From: Pseudonocardia autotrophica
GTDB lineage: Bacteria > Actinomycetota > Actinomycetes > Mycobacteriales > Pseudonocardiaceae
Direction of reading: 5' to 3'
Length of the DNA stretch: 64,000 nt
Assembly: GCF_000717175.1 (NCBI RefSeq)
Contig: NZ_JNYD01000017.1
Location: forward strand, 49,529 to 113,528
The position numbers were made by a program, and so were the translations under genes. This document shows, in pieces, positions 1 to 8,172 of this stretch. How positions within the stretch are numbered: position 1 is the first letter of the stretch; the number at the start of each line of letters is the position of its first letter. The notes beneath the pieces are model-generated. The model searched no databases and was not told the origin of the DNA. It was given only the letters and a program-made list of their open reading frames with translations.

Positions 1-403
1 CGGCCACCCGCTCGCCGGTGAACGCCGCGCGGAGGAACCGCAGGGTGTCCCGCACCCGCCCGTAGGGCTCGTCGAAGGGGATGCCGTTCCAGCCCTCCAC
101 GATCACGTCGGACGAGCTGCCGATGCCGAGCGCGAACCGGCCGGGCGCCAGGTTGGCGAGGGTGGCCGCGGACTGCGCGAGGAGGGCCGGGCCGCGGGTG
201 AAGGCCGGCACGATCGCGGTGCCCAGCCGCAGCGCCGGGGCCCACTGCGCGGCCAGGACCAGCGGGGTGAACGCGTCGGTCCGGTCCGCCTCGGCGCTCC
301 AGACGTCCGTGTAGCCGAGGTCGGGGAGCCGTTCGACCACCGCGCGTTGCTCGCGGAGCGGGAGGCCGGAGAGCGGCAGGGTGATGCCCCAGCGGTCGGG
401 CAC
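1..403 (-). CDS. Luciferase-like (LLM class) flavin/F420 oxidoreductase, N-terminal part
   Basis: The reading frame runs off the left edge, so only about 134 N-terminal residues are visible. They show the beta/alpha-barrel start of the luciferase-like monooxygenase superfamily: an early ITLPLSG strand, DLGYTDVWSAEAD, the LRLGTAIVP strand and LAPGRFALGIGSSSD followed by EGWNG. This pattern is typical of actinobacterial F420-dependent LLM enzymes. The start is the GTG at 403, preceded by GGAGG seven bases upstream. The substrate cannot be told from this fragment. It is one of four LLM genes in the window and most resembles the gene at 1568-2593 in overall motif layout. Confidence 0.8.
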   Translation of the reverse strand, partial: MPDRWGITLPLSGLPLREQRAVVERLPDLGYTDVWSAEADRTDAFTPLVLAAQWAPALRLGTAIVPAFTRGPALLAQSAATLANLAPGRFALGIGSSSDVIVEGWNGIPFDEPYGRVRDTLRFLRAAFTGERVA

Positions 404-441
404 GAGGTACCTCCACGAGCGACGGTGATCTTCTCCCGACG

Positions 442-909
442 CTAGTTCGCCCGTGCCCCCCGGCGCCACCACCGGCTCCGCCGCGGTGCGGGCGTCTCCC
501 GTGCGCGGGCCTGCCGCAGGGCGGCCGAACGCGCCTCCCGGTGGGCCCGCCAGGCCTCCGCGACGGCGTCGGGATCGGCGCGGCGCAGCGGCAACCGCGG
601 CCCGTCCGGGGCGCGCAGACAGGTGGCGATGCGGGTGTTCAGCTCGGCGACGAGATCGCGCACGGCCTGCTCGGTCGGCAGGTCACGAACCGTCTCCGGC
701 AGCCGCTCGACCTCCTTGCGGAGCTGGACCGGGGTGGGCAGCAGCGCGTCGGACGGCACGCCCTCGCGCCGCAGGTAGCCCTTGATCCACCAGTTCTCGT
801 CCGCGTCGGCCAGGTTCGGCAGCGGCCGGCCCTTGCCGGGCAGGTCGTCGAACTCGCCGCGTTCCACGGCCTCGCGGATGGCCTTCTCGACGGCGGACTC
901 GTACCTCAT
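442..909 (-). CDS. DUF1992 (DnaJ-homologue subfamily C member 28-like) protein
   Basis: A 155-residue soluble protein. The N-terminal half carries the DUF1992 signature: ESAVEKAIREAVERGEFDDLPGKG followed by NWWIKGYLRREGV and a helix ending in LPTPVQLRKEVERL; I describe it as separate short motifs around residues 3-70. The family has no settled function despite its DnaJ-homologue name, and no J domain is present here. The C-terminal 50 residues are Arg/Ala-rich and look disordered. The ATG at 909 is chosen because the conserved domain begins there. Longer upstream frames are high-GC read-through. It is transcribed toward the LLM gene at the left edge, 38 bases away. Confidence 0.82.
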   Translation of the reverse strand: MRYESAVEKAIREAVERGEFDDLPGKGRPLPNLADADENWWIKGYLRREGVPSDALLPTPVQLRKEVERLPETVRDLPTEQAVRDLVAELNTRIATCLRAPDGPRLPLRRADPDAVAEAWRAHREARSAALRQARARETPAPRRSRWWRRGARAN

Positions 910-990
910 GGAGCACCCCCGGCTCCACGGTAGGCGATGAGTTCCGGGCGTGGCGGCGGTCCATCCGACGACGACCCGAGGAGGCCCGCC

Positions 991-1506
991 ATGACCCGCA
1001 CGCTCGAGCCGGTGACCGAGTTCGACGGCCGCTACAGCGAGCCCGCCGCCCAGCCGACGCCGTGGGCGACCGCCCGCGCGCGGCTCGCCGACGCGCCGTT
1101 GTACTGGGTCTCGACGGTCCGGCCCGGCGGCCGCCGCCCGCACGTCACGCCGCTGATCGCGGTGTGGCACGAGGGGGCGCTGCACTTCTGCACCGGGGCG
1201 GGGGAGCGCAAGGCCCGCAACCTCGCGGAGACCCCGGGCTGCGTGGTCACGACCGGCTGCAACGACCTGGACCGGGGGCTCGACGTCGTCGTCGAGGGCG
1301 AGGCGGTGCGCGTCACGGACACCGCGGCGCTGCAGGCCGTCGCCGACGCCTACGTCGCGAAGTACGGCGAGGAGTGGCACTTCGACGTCGCGGACGACGG
1401 CACCTTCGTCGGCGACGGCGGCCCCGCCCTGGTGTTCGCCGTGGCCCCCGAGGCGGTGTGGGCCTTCGCCAAGGGCACCTACGGCCAGACCCGGTACCGC
1501 TTCTGA
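991..1506 (+). CDS. Pyridoxamine 5'-phosphate oxidase-like flavin protein
   Basis: A 171-residue split-barrel protein of the PNPOx-like FMN/F420 superfamily. Typical motifs are YWVSTVRPGGRPH-like strand 1 (WVSTVRPGG, then PHVTPLIAVWHEGALHF), the KARNLAETPGCVVTTGC turn and the VVVEGEAVRV strand. The C-terminus VWAFAKGTYGQTRYRF is common in actinobacterial members annotated as pyridoxamine 5'-phosphate oxidase family. Residues of true PdxH that bind pyridoxal phosphate are not evident, so a general flavin or F420 reductase role is more likely. The ATG at 991 follows GAGGAGG at good distance. An upstream in-frame ATG at 937 lacks such a site. It converges on the LLM gene at 1568. Confidence 0.75.
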   Translation: MTRTLEPVTEFDGRYSEPAAQPTPWATARARLADAPLYWVSTVRPGGRRPHVTPLIAVWHEGALHFCTGAGERKARNLAETPGCVVTTGCNDLDRGLDVVVEGEAVRVTDTAALQAVADAYVAKYGEEWHFDVADDGTFVGDGGPALVFAVAPEAVWAFAKGTYGQTRYRF

Positions 1507-1525
1507 CCCCGCTCCCCCCGGTGAA

Positions 1526-1562
1526 CGGCGCTCTCGCTCAGACCTCTCGAGCGAATGCGCCG
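1526..1562. terminator. Hairpin between convergent genes
   Basis: Arms 1526-1539 and 1549-1562 pair over 14 positions with two internal mismatches (CGGCGCTCTCGCTC with GAGCGAATGCGCCG). It lies 20 bases after the PNPOx-like stop and six bases before the stop of the opposing LLM gene, so it may terminate both transcripts. There is no U-tract, as is common in high-GC actinobacteria. Confidence 0.55.
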
Positions 1563-1567
1563 CCCGC

Positions 1568-2593
1568 TCAGGACAGCGCGTCGGCCACGGCCTCGAGGCC
1601 GCGCGGGTCCCCCTGCACGAGGATCGTGTCGACGACGGTCTCCTCCCAGGCGGGGAGCTCCGCGCGGATCTTCTCCTTCGGCCCGACCAGCGCGACGTCC
1701 TCGACCATCGCCGTGGGCACCGCGGCCACCGCCTCCTTCTTGCGGCCCTCCAGGTACAGCTCCTGGATCCGGGCGCACTCGGCCTCCCAGCCCATCCGGA
1801 CGAAGACCTGGTTGTGGAAGTTGGCGTCCTTGGCGCCCATCCCGCCGACGTAGAGGGCGAGGAAGGGCCGGACGTGGTCGGCGGCGCGCTCGACGTCCGC
1901 GTCGACGATCACGGGCAGGGAGGCCTGGACCCGGAAGTCGTCCGCCGTGCGGCGCGCCCCGGGGCGGGCGAAGCCCTCGGCGAGGGCGTCGCGGTAGAAC
2001 GCGTCGGCCTTGGGGGAGAAGAAGAGCGGCAGCCAGCCGTCCGCGATCTCGGCGGCCAGCGCGACGTTCTTCGGGCCCTCGGCGGCCAGGTGGATCGGCA
2101 GGTCCGGGCGCACGGGGTGGACGGTCGAGCGCAGCGGCTTGCCCAGGCCGGCGCCGCCGTCGACCGGCAGCCGGTAGAACTCGCCGTCGAAGGCCACGGG
2201 CTCCTCGCGGGCCAGCACCTTCCGCACGATCGCGATGTACTCGCGGGTGCGGGCCAGCGGCCGCGGGTAGCGCTGCCCGTACCAGCCCTCCACGACCTGC
2301 GGGCCCGACGCGCCGAGGCCCAACACGAACCGGCCGCCGGAGAGGTGGTCCATGGTCAGCGCGGCCATCGCGGCGGCGGTCGGGGTGCGCGCCGACATCT
2401 GCAGGATGTTGGTCCCCAGCGTGATCCGGCTGGTCGCGGCGCCCCACCAGGCCAGCGGGGTGAGGCAGTCCGAGCCGTACGCCTCGGCCGACCACACCGA
2501 CTCGTAGCCCAGCCGCTCGGCGGCCAGCACCGACTCCTGCGCACCCGGCGGCGGGCCCGAGGACCAGTAGCCGATGTGGAACCCCAGCCGCAT
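1568..2593 (-). CDS. LLM class F420-dependent oxidoreductase
   Basis: A full-length 341-residue luciferase-like protein. Motifs in order are LGFHIGYW at the N-terminus, ERLGYESVWSAEAYGSD near residue 30, ITLGTNILQMSARTP (about 58-72), LSGGRFVLGLGASGPQVVEGWYG (about 84-106) and LPIHLAAEGPKNVALAAEIADGW (about 165-187). This layout matches actinobacterial F420-dependent LLM oxidoreductases, which transfer hydride from F420H2 to unknown substrates. The ATG at 2593 has AGGAGGCGTC just upstream. It is monocistronic, divergent from the DUF937 gene. Confidence 0.85.
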   Translation of the reverse strand: MRLGFHIGYWSSGPPPGAQESVLAAERLGYESVWSAEAYGSDCLTPLAWWGAATSRITLGTNILQMSARTPTAAAMAALTMDHLSGGRFVLGLGASGPQVVEGWYGQRYPRPLARTREYIAIVRKVLAREEPVAFDGEFYRLPVDGGAGLGKPLRSTVHPVRPDLPIHLAAEGPKNVALAAEIADGWLPLFFSPKADAFYRDALAEGFARPGARRTADDFRVQASLPVIVDADVERAADHVRPFLALYVGGMGAKDANFHNQVFVRMGWEAECARIQELYLEGRKKEAVAAVPTAMVEDVALVGPKEKIRAELPAWEETVVDTILVQGDPRGLEAVADALS

Positions 2594-2697
2594 GACGCCT
2601 CCTCGTGTCTCGCCGCGGAACCTACCCGGGGTCCTGTGGACACCCCTGTGGTCGGTCCCGGACGACGAACGGGGCGCGCGGACCACGGGACCGCCGC

Positions 2698-2710
2698 TAG
2701 TCTCCGCCGC
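2698..2710 (+). promoter_or_regulatory. Leaderless-type -10 element for the DUF937 gene
   Basis: TAGTCT at 2698-2703 is followed by exactly seven bases and then the ATG at 2711, with no Shine-Dalgarno sequence. This is the usual geometry for a transcript starting at the initiation codon. No clear -35 is seen. Confidence 0.45.
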
Positions 2711-3352
2711 ATGAGCCCGGTCGACGAGATCCTCGCCCAGGTTCCGCTCGGAGACCTCGCGGCCCGCCTGGGCGTCGACGAGGCCACCGCGGAACACGCC
2801 GCCCGTCAGGCGCTGCCGGCCCTGCTCGGCGGCATCCAGGCCAACGCGGAGGACCCCGCGGGGGCCGCCTCCCTCGCGCACGCGGTGCAGCAGCACGACT
2901 CCGGCCTGATCGACGGCGGGGTGGACCTCGGACAGGTCGACACCACGGACGGCGACCGGATCGTCGGGCACGTGTTCGGCGAGCAGCGCCCGGTGGTCGT
3001 CAACCAGCTGGGCGGGCTCGGCCCGCTCGGCGGGAGCCCCGGCGGCGGGGCCGCGGCCCCCGGCGCGCAGGGCGCGCTCGGCGGGCAGGACGGCTCCGGC
3101 CTGATCGCGAAGCTGCTGCCGATCCTCGCCCCGATCGTGATGTCCTACCTGGCCAAGAAGCTGGCCGGCGGGTCCGCGGGCACGGGCGGCCTGTCCGGGT
3201 CCGGCGCGGGCTCGGGTGGCGGTCTCGGGGACCTGCTCGGCGGGATCCTCGGCGGCGGCGCGGGCGGGCAGTCCGGCCAGGGCGGGATCCTCGGCGGCGG
3301 GCTGGGTGACCTCCTCGGCGGCCTGCTCGGCGGCGGCCGCAAGTCTCCCTAG
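2711..3352 (+). CDS. DUF937 family protein with Gly-rich C-terminus
   Basis: A 213-residue protein of the DUF937 family, known from YidB-like proteins. The N-terminal 80 residues are helical and conserved (DEILAQVPLGDLAARLGVDE, ALPALLGGIQANAEDP, GEQRPVVVNQLGG). The family is proposed to be structural or surface-related but its role is unknown. Around residues 137-157 a hydrophobic stretch (LLPILAPIVMSYLAKKL) is followed by Gly/Leu/Ser repeats built on GGLGDLLGG. The TAG stop lies in CTAG at 3349-3352, which is also the stop of the opposing gene read in reverse. No signal peptide is visible. Confidence 0.75.
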   Translation: MSPVDEILAQVPLGDLAARLGVDEATAEHAARQALPALLGGIQANAEDPAGAASLAHAVQQHDSGLIDGGVDLGQVDTTDGDRIVGHVFGEQRPVVVNQLGGLGPLGGSPGGGAAAPGAQGALGGQDGSGLIAKLLPILAPIVMSYLAKKLAGGSAGTGGLSGSGAGSGGGLGDLLGGILGGGAGGQSGQGGILGGGLGDLLGGLLGGGRKSP

Positions 3353-3666
3353 GGATCGCCCACTGCGGAGATCGTGTACCGCTTCACGTCCGCGTCGAGG
3401 ATCTGCGCCTGCTGGCCCTCGGAGGGCCCGCCGCCCCGGAAGGCGAGCAGCGGCTCCTCCGCCGTCCAGCGCTCGTAGACGTTCACCCTGCCCGGGTCGA
3501 GCACGTCCGCGGTGATGGAGAAGTCCAGGCAGCCCTCGGCCGCCCGGGCGAGCTCCACGACCTGCGCACATCCGGCGACGTAGCCGTCCCGCTCGGCGGG
3601 GTCGACGACGAGGTGTCCCGCGACGATCAGCATGTCCTTCTGACCGTCGCGGGACCCCGGACTCAT
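3349..3666 (-). CDS. Putative quinol monooxygenase (antibiotic biosynthesis monooxygenase fold)
   Basis: A small 105-residue ABM-fold protein. After a polar N-terminal extension comes MLIVAGHLVVDPAERDGYV, then EGCLDFSITADVLDPGRVNVYERW and a final VKRYTI strand, which together give the dimeric alpha/beta-barrel ABM pattern. Members cleave or oxidise quinols, or only share the fold. The ATG at 3666 overlaps the TGA of the upstream acyl-CoA ligase as ATGA, suggesting translational coupling. An internal ATG at 3633 sits directly at the conserved domain with AGAAGGAC in front and could be the real start. Coupling to the ligase points to a shared catabolic role. Confidence 0.72.
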   Translation of the reverse strand: MSPGSRDGQKDMLIVAGHLVVDPAERDGYVAGCAQVVELARAAEGCLDFSITADVLDPGRVNVYERWTAEEPLLAFRGGGPSEGQQAQILDADVKRYTISAVGDP

Positions 3667-5225
3667 CGCACGCGGTCGCGCAGCACCGGCTTGAGGACCT
3701 TGCCCGACGCGTTGCGGGGCAGCGCGTCGAGCACCAGCACCCGGGTCGGCTTCTTGTACGAGGCGAGCCGGGTGCGGCACCACTCGGTGAGGTCGTCGAG
3801 CGACGGCGGGGCGGCCGGGTCCAGCGGCACGACCACGGCGACCGGGGTCTCGCCCCACTTCTCGTGCGGCGCGGCGACCACGGCGACGTCGGCCACCCCG
3901 GGGTGCGCGGCCAGGACGTTCTCGACCTCGGCGCAGTAGATGTTCTCCCCGCCGGAGATGATCATGTCCTTCTTGCGGTCGACGACGTAGAGGAAGCCCT
4001 CCTCGTCCTCCCGCACCAGGTCGCCGGAGTGGAACCAGCCGCCGGCGAACGCGTCCGCCGTGGCCTCCGGCAGGTTCCAGTAGCCGGCCATCAGGTTCGG
4101 GCCGCGGTAGACGATCTCGCCGATCTCGCCCTGCGCGACGTCCTTCATCTCGTCGTCGACGATCCGGATGGACACGGCCGGGACCGGCTTGCCCACGGAC
4201 CCGATCTTGCGGATCGCGTCCTCGCCCTCCAGCACCGTGGTGACCGGGGACATCTCGGTCTGGCCGAAGGTGCAGACGTTGGGCACGCCCGGGAAGGTCT
4301 CGGCCATCCGCTCCAGCAGGGTGACCGACGCCGGGGCCGCGCCCCAGCACATGACGCGCAGGTGGGCGGCCCGCGCACCGGCGTCGGGCACGGCGACCAC
4401 GGCCTGCCACTGTGCCGGGACGAGGAACACGTGCGTGACCCGTTCGCGCTGCAGGACGTCGAGCAGCCCGTCCGGGTCGAACTGGCCGCTGGGCAGGATC
4501 ACCGTGGTGCCGCCGGTCGCGATGAGCGGAGCGATCCCGCCGATCGCCGCGATGTGGAACATCGGCGAGGCGCAGAGGTTGACCTCGTCGTCCCGGTAGA
4601 GGCGCCAGTAGCGGATCAGCGTCTGCGTCTGCACCGACAGGTTGAGGTGGCTGAGTACCGCGCCCTTCGGCCGCCCGGTGGTGCCGGACGTGTACATGAT
4701 CAGCGCCGGGTCGTGCTCGTCGATCGCGATCTCGGGCAGCGGGCGCTCCGGCCCGGCGGCCAGCTCGTCGAACGACAGCGAGCCGGGGCCCGCGTCGGCG
4801 GGATCGGTCCCGGTGACCAGCACGACGGCCGGGCCCGCGAGCGTGCCGCGGACCTGCGCCGCGAGCGGGGCGAGGTCGGCGTCGACGGCCAGCGCGACGG
4901 AGCCGCTGTCGCCGAGGATGAACGCGACCTCCTCGGCGGAGAGCCGGAAGTTCACCGGCACCGCGATGGCGCGCAGCGCGTTCGCGGCGAGCACGGCCTC
5001 CAGGAACTCGGGCCGGTTGCTCATCAGCACCGCCACCCGGTCGCCCTCGCGGACCCCCTGCTCGGCCAGCGCCCCGGCCAGCGCACGCACCCGCGACCGC
5101 AGCTGCGCCCAGGTGATCCGCTCGCCGCGGAAGACCAGGGCGGCGCGGTCGGGTGTCTGGTGGGCGTGCCGGTCGATCTGCGCGATCCAGTGCTGGCCGC
5201 TGCCGGGCAGTCGCGGGGACGTCAT
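3663..5225 (-). CDS. Long-chain fatty acid / carboxylic acid-CoA ligase (ANL superfamily)
   Basis: A 520-residue acyl-CoA synthetase. The phosphate-binding loop YTSGTTGRPKGAVLSH is near residues 178-193. The motif GQTEMSP replaces the common YGxTE, SGDLVREDEEGFLYVVDRKKDMI is the adenylate-binding and hinge region, and the catalytic lysine is in RNASGKVLK near the C-terminus. It activates a carboxylic acid with ATP and CoA. FadD-type substrate range is likely but cannot be fixed. The ATG at 5225 follows AGGAG. It is the first gene of a two-gene unit with the ABM protein. Confidence 0.87.
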   Translation of the reverse strand: MTSPRLPGSGQHWIAQIDRHAHQTPDRAALVFRGERITWAQLRSRVRALAGALAEQGVREGDRVAVLMSNRPEFLEAVLAANALRAIAVPVNFRLSAEEVAFILGDSGSVALAVDADLAPLAAQVRGTLAGPAVVLVTGTDPADAGPGSLSFDELAAGPERPLPEIAIDEHDPALIMYTSGTTGRPKGAVLSHLNLSVQTQTLIRYWRLYRDDEVNLCASPMFHIAAIGGIAPLIATGGTTVILPSGQFDPDGLLDVLQRERVTHVFLVPAQWQAVVAVPDAGARAAHLRVMCWGAAPASVTLLERMAETFPGVPNVCTFGQTEMSPVTTVLEGEDAIRKIGSVGKPVPAVSIRIVDDEMKDVAQGEIGEIVYRGPNLMAGYWNLPEATADAFAGGWFHSGDLVREDEEGFLYVVDRKKDMIISGGENIYCAEVENVLAAHPGVADVAVVAAPHEKWGETPVAVVVPLDPAAPPSLDDLTEWCRTRLASYKKPTRVLVLDALPRNASGKVLKPVLRDRVR

Positions 5226-5256
5226 CGTTCTCCTGAGGTCGCCTGGACGTGGGTCA

Positions 5257-5291
5257 TCCTCCGGCGGCGGGAGCGGCCCGCCGCCGGAGGA
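5257..5291 (-). terminator. Strong GC hairpin downstream of the alcohol dehydrogenase
   Basis: A perfect 15-bp stem (TCCTCCGGCGGCGGG paired with CCCGCCGCCGGAGGA) with a five-base loop. It lies 20 bases after the stop of the minus-strand alcohol dehydrogenase and before the acyl-CoA ligase start, separating the two units. Confidence 0.7.
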
Positions 5292-5310
5292 GAGCTTGCC
5301 TGACCGCGGT

Positions 5311-6438
5311 CTACCAGTCGGCCTCGGTGTAGCGGACGACTCCGCGCAGGTTCTGCCCGTCGCGCATGTCCTGGTAGCCCTGGTTGATCTCCTCCAGGGT
5401 GTACGTGCGGGTCACGAGCTCGTCGAGCTTGAGCCGGCCCGCGCGGTACTCGTCGAGCAGCCGCGGGATCTGGGTGCGCGGGCTGATCCCGCCGAAGATC
5501 GCGCCCTGGATCCGCTTCTGCAGCAGGGCCAGCTCGAACAGCCCGACCTTCGCGTCGACCTGCTGCATGTCCGCGATCGCCGTGACGACGACCTGGCCGC
5601 CCTTCGCCGTGAGGTCCAGCGCGGGCTGGATCATGTCGCCCTCGAGCTCACCGACGGTCAGCGCCACGGTGTCGGCCATGGTGCCCCAGGTGAGGTCGCG
5701 CAGCGGCTCGAGCGCCTCGGCCATGGAGGAGAAGGTGTGGGTGGCGCCGAACTCCTGGGCCCACTCGCGCTTGTAGGCCACCGGGTCGACCGCGACGACC
5801 ATGCGCGCGCCGGCCGCCGCGGCGCCCTGCACCGCGTTGATCCCGACGCCGCCGACGCCGACGACCACCACGACGTCGCCGGCCTTGGTGCCGCCGATCG
5901 AGGCGGTGGAGCCCCAGCCGGTGGAGACGCCGCAGCCGAGCAGGGCCGCGGTGGCCAGGTCGACGTCCTTCTCGATCTTGATCACGGACGACTGGTTCAC
6001 GCAGACGTACGGCGAGAACGTCCCGAGCAGGCACATCGGCGACACCGGGTTGCCCGACGCGGTGATCCGGAAGGTGTCGTCGGCGATCGCCTTGCCGGTC
6101 AGCAGGTTCGCGCCCTGGTCGCAGAGGTTCTGCATGCCCTTCGAACAAGGCTTGCAGACGCCGCAGGCGGGGATGAAGCCGAGGACGACGTGGTCGCCCT
6201 CCTCCAGCCCGACGACGCCCGGGCCCACCCGGGTCACCACGCCGGCGCCCTCGTGCCCGCCGAGGACGGGGTACACGGGCACGGTGTTGGCCCCGGTGCG
6301 GACGTGCTCGTCGGAGTGGCAGAGGCCGGTGGCGGCGAGCCGGACCTGCACCTCGCCCGCGACCGGGTCCCCGATCTCGATCTCCTCGACCTTCCAGTCG
6401 GTGTTCGGCTCGTACAGCAGTGCACCCTTGGTCTTCAC
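5311..6438 (-). CDS. NDMA-type zinc alcohol dehydrogenase
   Basis: A 375-residue class III-like zinc medium-chain dehydrogenase. It shows GLCHSDEHV (catalytic zinc Cys), GGHEGAGVV, the structural-zinc cysteines CGVCKPCSKGMQNLC near residues 92-106, and the Rossmann motif VVGVGGVGINAV near residue 195. It most resembles NDMA-dependent alcohol dehydrogenases, which keep NAD(H) tightly bound and are thought to need mycofactocin as electron acceptor. That dependence comes from the family, not from this window. The GTG at 6438 follows GGAGGAAGT. The 266-bp upstream gap is divergent from the SulP gene. Confidence 0.88.
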   Translation of the reverse strand: MKTKGALLYEPNTDWKVEEIEIGDPVAGEVQVRLAATGLCHSDEHVRTGANTVPVYPVLGGHEGAGVVTRVGPGVVGLEEGDHVVLGFIPACGVCKPCSKGMQNLCDQGANLLTGKAIADDTFRITASGNPVSPMCLLGTFSPYVCVNQSSVIKIEKDVDLATAALLGCGVSTGWGSTASIGGTKAGDVVVVVGVGGVGINAVQGAAAAGARMVVAVDPVAYKREWAQEFGATHTFSSMAEALEPLRDLTWGTMADTVALTVGELEGDMIQPALDLTAKGGQVVVTAIADMQQVDAKVGLFELALLQKRIQGAIFGGISPRTQIPRLLDEYRAGRLKLDELVTRTYTLEEINQGYQDMRDGQNLRGVVRYTEADW

Positions 6439-6485
6439 ACTTCCTCCGACGCTGGGGGGTCTCGGACGACCGCGCGAGTCTCACA

Positions 6486-6499
6486 TGACGGCGACGTCA
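6486..6499. promoter_or_regulatory. Short inverted repeat upstream of the alcohol dehydrogenase
   Basis: TGACG-GCGA-CGTCA forms a 5-4-5 inverted repeat about 50 bases upstream of the dehydrogenase start, in the divergent gap with the SulP gene. It could be an operator. No regulator gene is adjacent. Confidence 0.3.
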
Positions 6500-6704
6500 C
6501 ACTCAAGGCCCTTCTTATCGATCGTTCAGGGCCGGACGACCGTACGGGCGGCGTCGGGTCGGTCACACCGGTTCGCCCGCAACGCCCCGCGCACCCTTAG
6601 CGTCACCCGTGCGCGGTTCGCGCACTCCAGCTCTCCCCGCACTCACGCCGCAGCCTCCGCACCGTCGCCGACCGCTGCCCGGCGACGACCCGTGAAGGCC
6701 GCCC

Positions 6705-8171
6705 GTGTCCCGTCCTGCCCTGTCCGCCCCGCCTGCCCTGGCTGCGCTGACGAAGCCCGCCGTCCTGCGCACCGAGGTGCTGTCCGGCCTCGTGGTCGCG
6801 CTCGCCCTCATCCCGGAGGCGATCGCCTTCTCCCTCATCGCCGGCGTCGAGCCGCAGGTGGGGCTGTTCGCCTCGTTCACCATGGCCGTGACGATCGCGG
6901 TGGTCGGCGGTCGCCCCGCGATGATCTCCGCGGCGACCGGGGCGGTGGCTCTCGTCGTGGCCCCGCTGGTGCGCGACCACGGGCTGCCGTACCTGGTCGC
7001 CGCCGTGATCCTGGCCGGGGTGCTGCAGGTGGTGTTCGGGCTGCTGGGGGTGGCGAAGCTGATGCGCTTCCTGCCGCGCAGCGTGATGGTCGGCTTCGTC
7101 AACGCGCTCGCGATCCTCATCGCGGCCGCGCAGTTCCCGCAGGTGTGGGGCGTGCCCTGGGCGGTCTACCCGCTGCTGGCCGTCGGCCTGGCGATCATGG
7201 TCCTGCTGCCCCGGCTCACCACGGTGGTGCCGGCGCCGCTCGTCGCGATCGTCGTGCTCACCGCCGTCACCGTCGGCGCCGGGATCTCCGTGCCCACCGT
7301 CGGCGACCAGGGAGCCCTGCCGTCCACGCTCCCGGTGCCGGGCCTGCCCGACGTGCCCCTGAGCTGGGAGACGCTGCGCATCATCGCGCCGTACGCGCTC
7401 GGGATGGCGCTGGTCGGGCTGCTCGAGTCGCTGATGACCGCGCGGCTCGTCGACGAGATCACCGACACGCGCTCCGACGCCCGCCGCGAGTCCTGGGGTC
7501 AGGGCGTGGCCAACGTCGTCACCGGGATCTTCGGCGGCATGGGCGGCTGCGCGATGATCGGCCAGACGATGATCAACGTCCGGGCCGGCGCCCGCACCCG
7601 GCTGTCCACCTTCCTCGCCGGCCTGTTCCTGCTCGTGCTCTGCGTGGTCCTCGGCCCGGTCGTCGCGCGGATCCCGATGGCCGCCCTCGCCGGCGTCATG
7701 ATCATGGTGGCGGTGGGGACCTTCGACTGGCACAGTCTCCGCACGCTGCGCGGCATGCCGCGCAGCGAGACGGCGGTGATGCTCGCGACGGTGGTGGTCA
7801 CCGTCGCGACCCACAACCTGGCCTACGGCGTCGGGGTGGGGGTCGTCGTGGCCGCGCTGCTGTTCGTGCGGCGCGTCGCCCGGCTCGTCGAGATCGACCG
7901 GGAGGCCGACGAGGAGCGGGTGGTCTACCGCGTCCGCGGCCAGCTGTTCTTCGCCTCCAGCAACGACCTCGTGCTCCGCTTCGCCTACGCCGACGACCCC
8001 GCGGAGGTCACGATCGACCTCTCCGGCGCGCACGTCTGGGACGCCTCCACGGTGGCCGTGCTCGACGCCGTCGCGCAGAAGTACGCGGCCCGCGGGACCG
8101 AGGTGACGATCACCGGGATGAACGCCGACAGCGCACGCCGGCACGAGGCCCTGGCGGGGCGGCTCGCCTGA
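6705..8171 (+). CDS. SulP family anion permease with STAS domain
   Basis: A 488-residue SulP/SLC26 transporter. About ten to twelve hydrophobic segments fill residues 20-385, starting with the conserved [20 protein letters not shown] segment and including [15 protein letters not shown] and [19 protein letters not shown]. The C-terminal 90 residues form a STAS domain ([20 protein letters not shown]). These carriers move sulfate, bicarbonate or other anions. The substrate is not determined. The start is the GTG at 6705 with weak AAGG upstream. It ends one base from the stop of the convergent YeiH-type gene, so two inner-membrane anion carriers lie tail to tail. Confidence 0.87.
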   Translation: MSRPALSAPPALAALTKPAVLRTEVLSGLVVALALIPEAIAFSLIAGVEPQVGLFASFTMAVTIAVVGGRPAMISAATGAVALVVAPLVRDHGLPYLVAAVILAGVLQVVFGLLGVAKLMRFLPRSVMVGFVNALAILIAAAQFPQVWGVPWAVYPLLAVGLAIMVLLPRLTTVVPAPLVAIVVLTAVTVGAGISVPTVGDQGALPSTLPVPGLPDVPLSWETLRIIAPYALGMALVGLLESLMTARLVDEITDTRSDARRESWGQGVANVVTGIFGGMGGCAMIGQTMINVRAGARTRLSTFLAGLFLLVLCVVLGPVVARIPMAALAGVMIMVAVGTFDWHSLRTLRGMPRSETAVMLATVVVTVATHNLAYGVGVGVVVAALLFVRRVARLVEIDREADEERVVYRVRGQLFFASSNDLVLRFAYADDPAEVTIDLSGAHVWDASTVAVLDAVAQKYAARGTEVTITGMNADSARRHEALAGRLA

Positions 8172-8172
8172 G

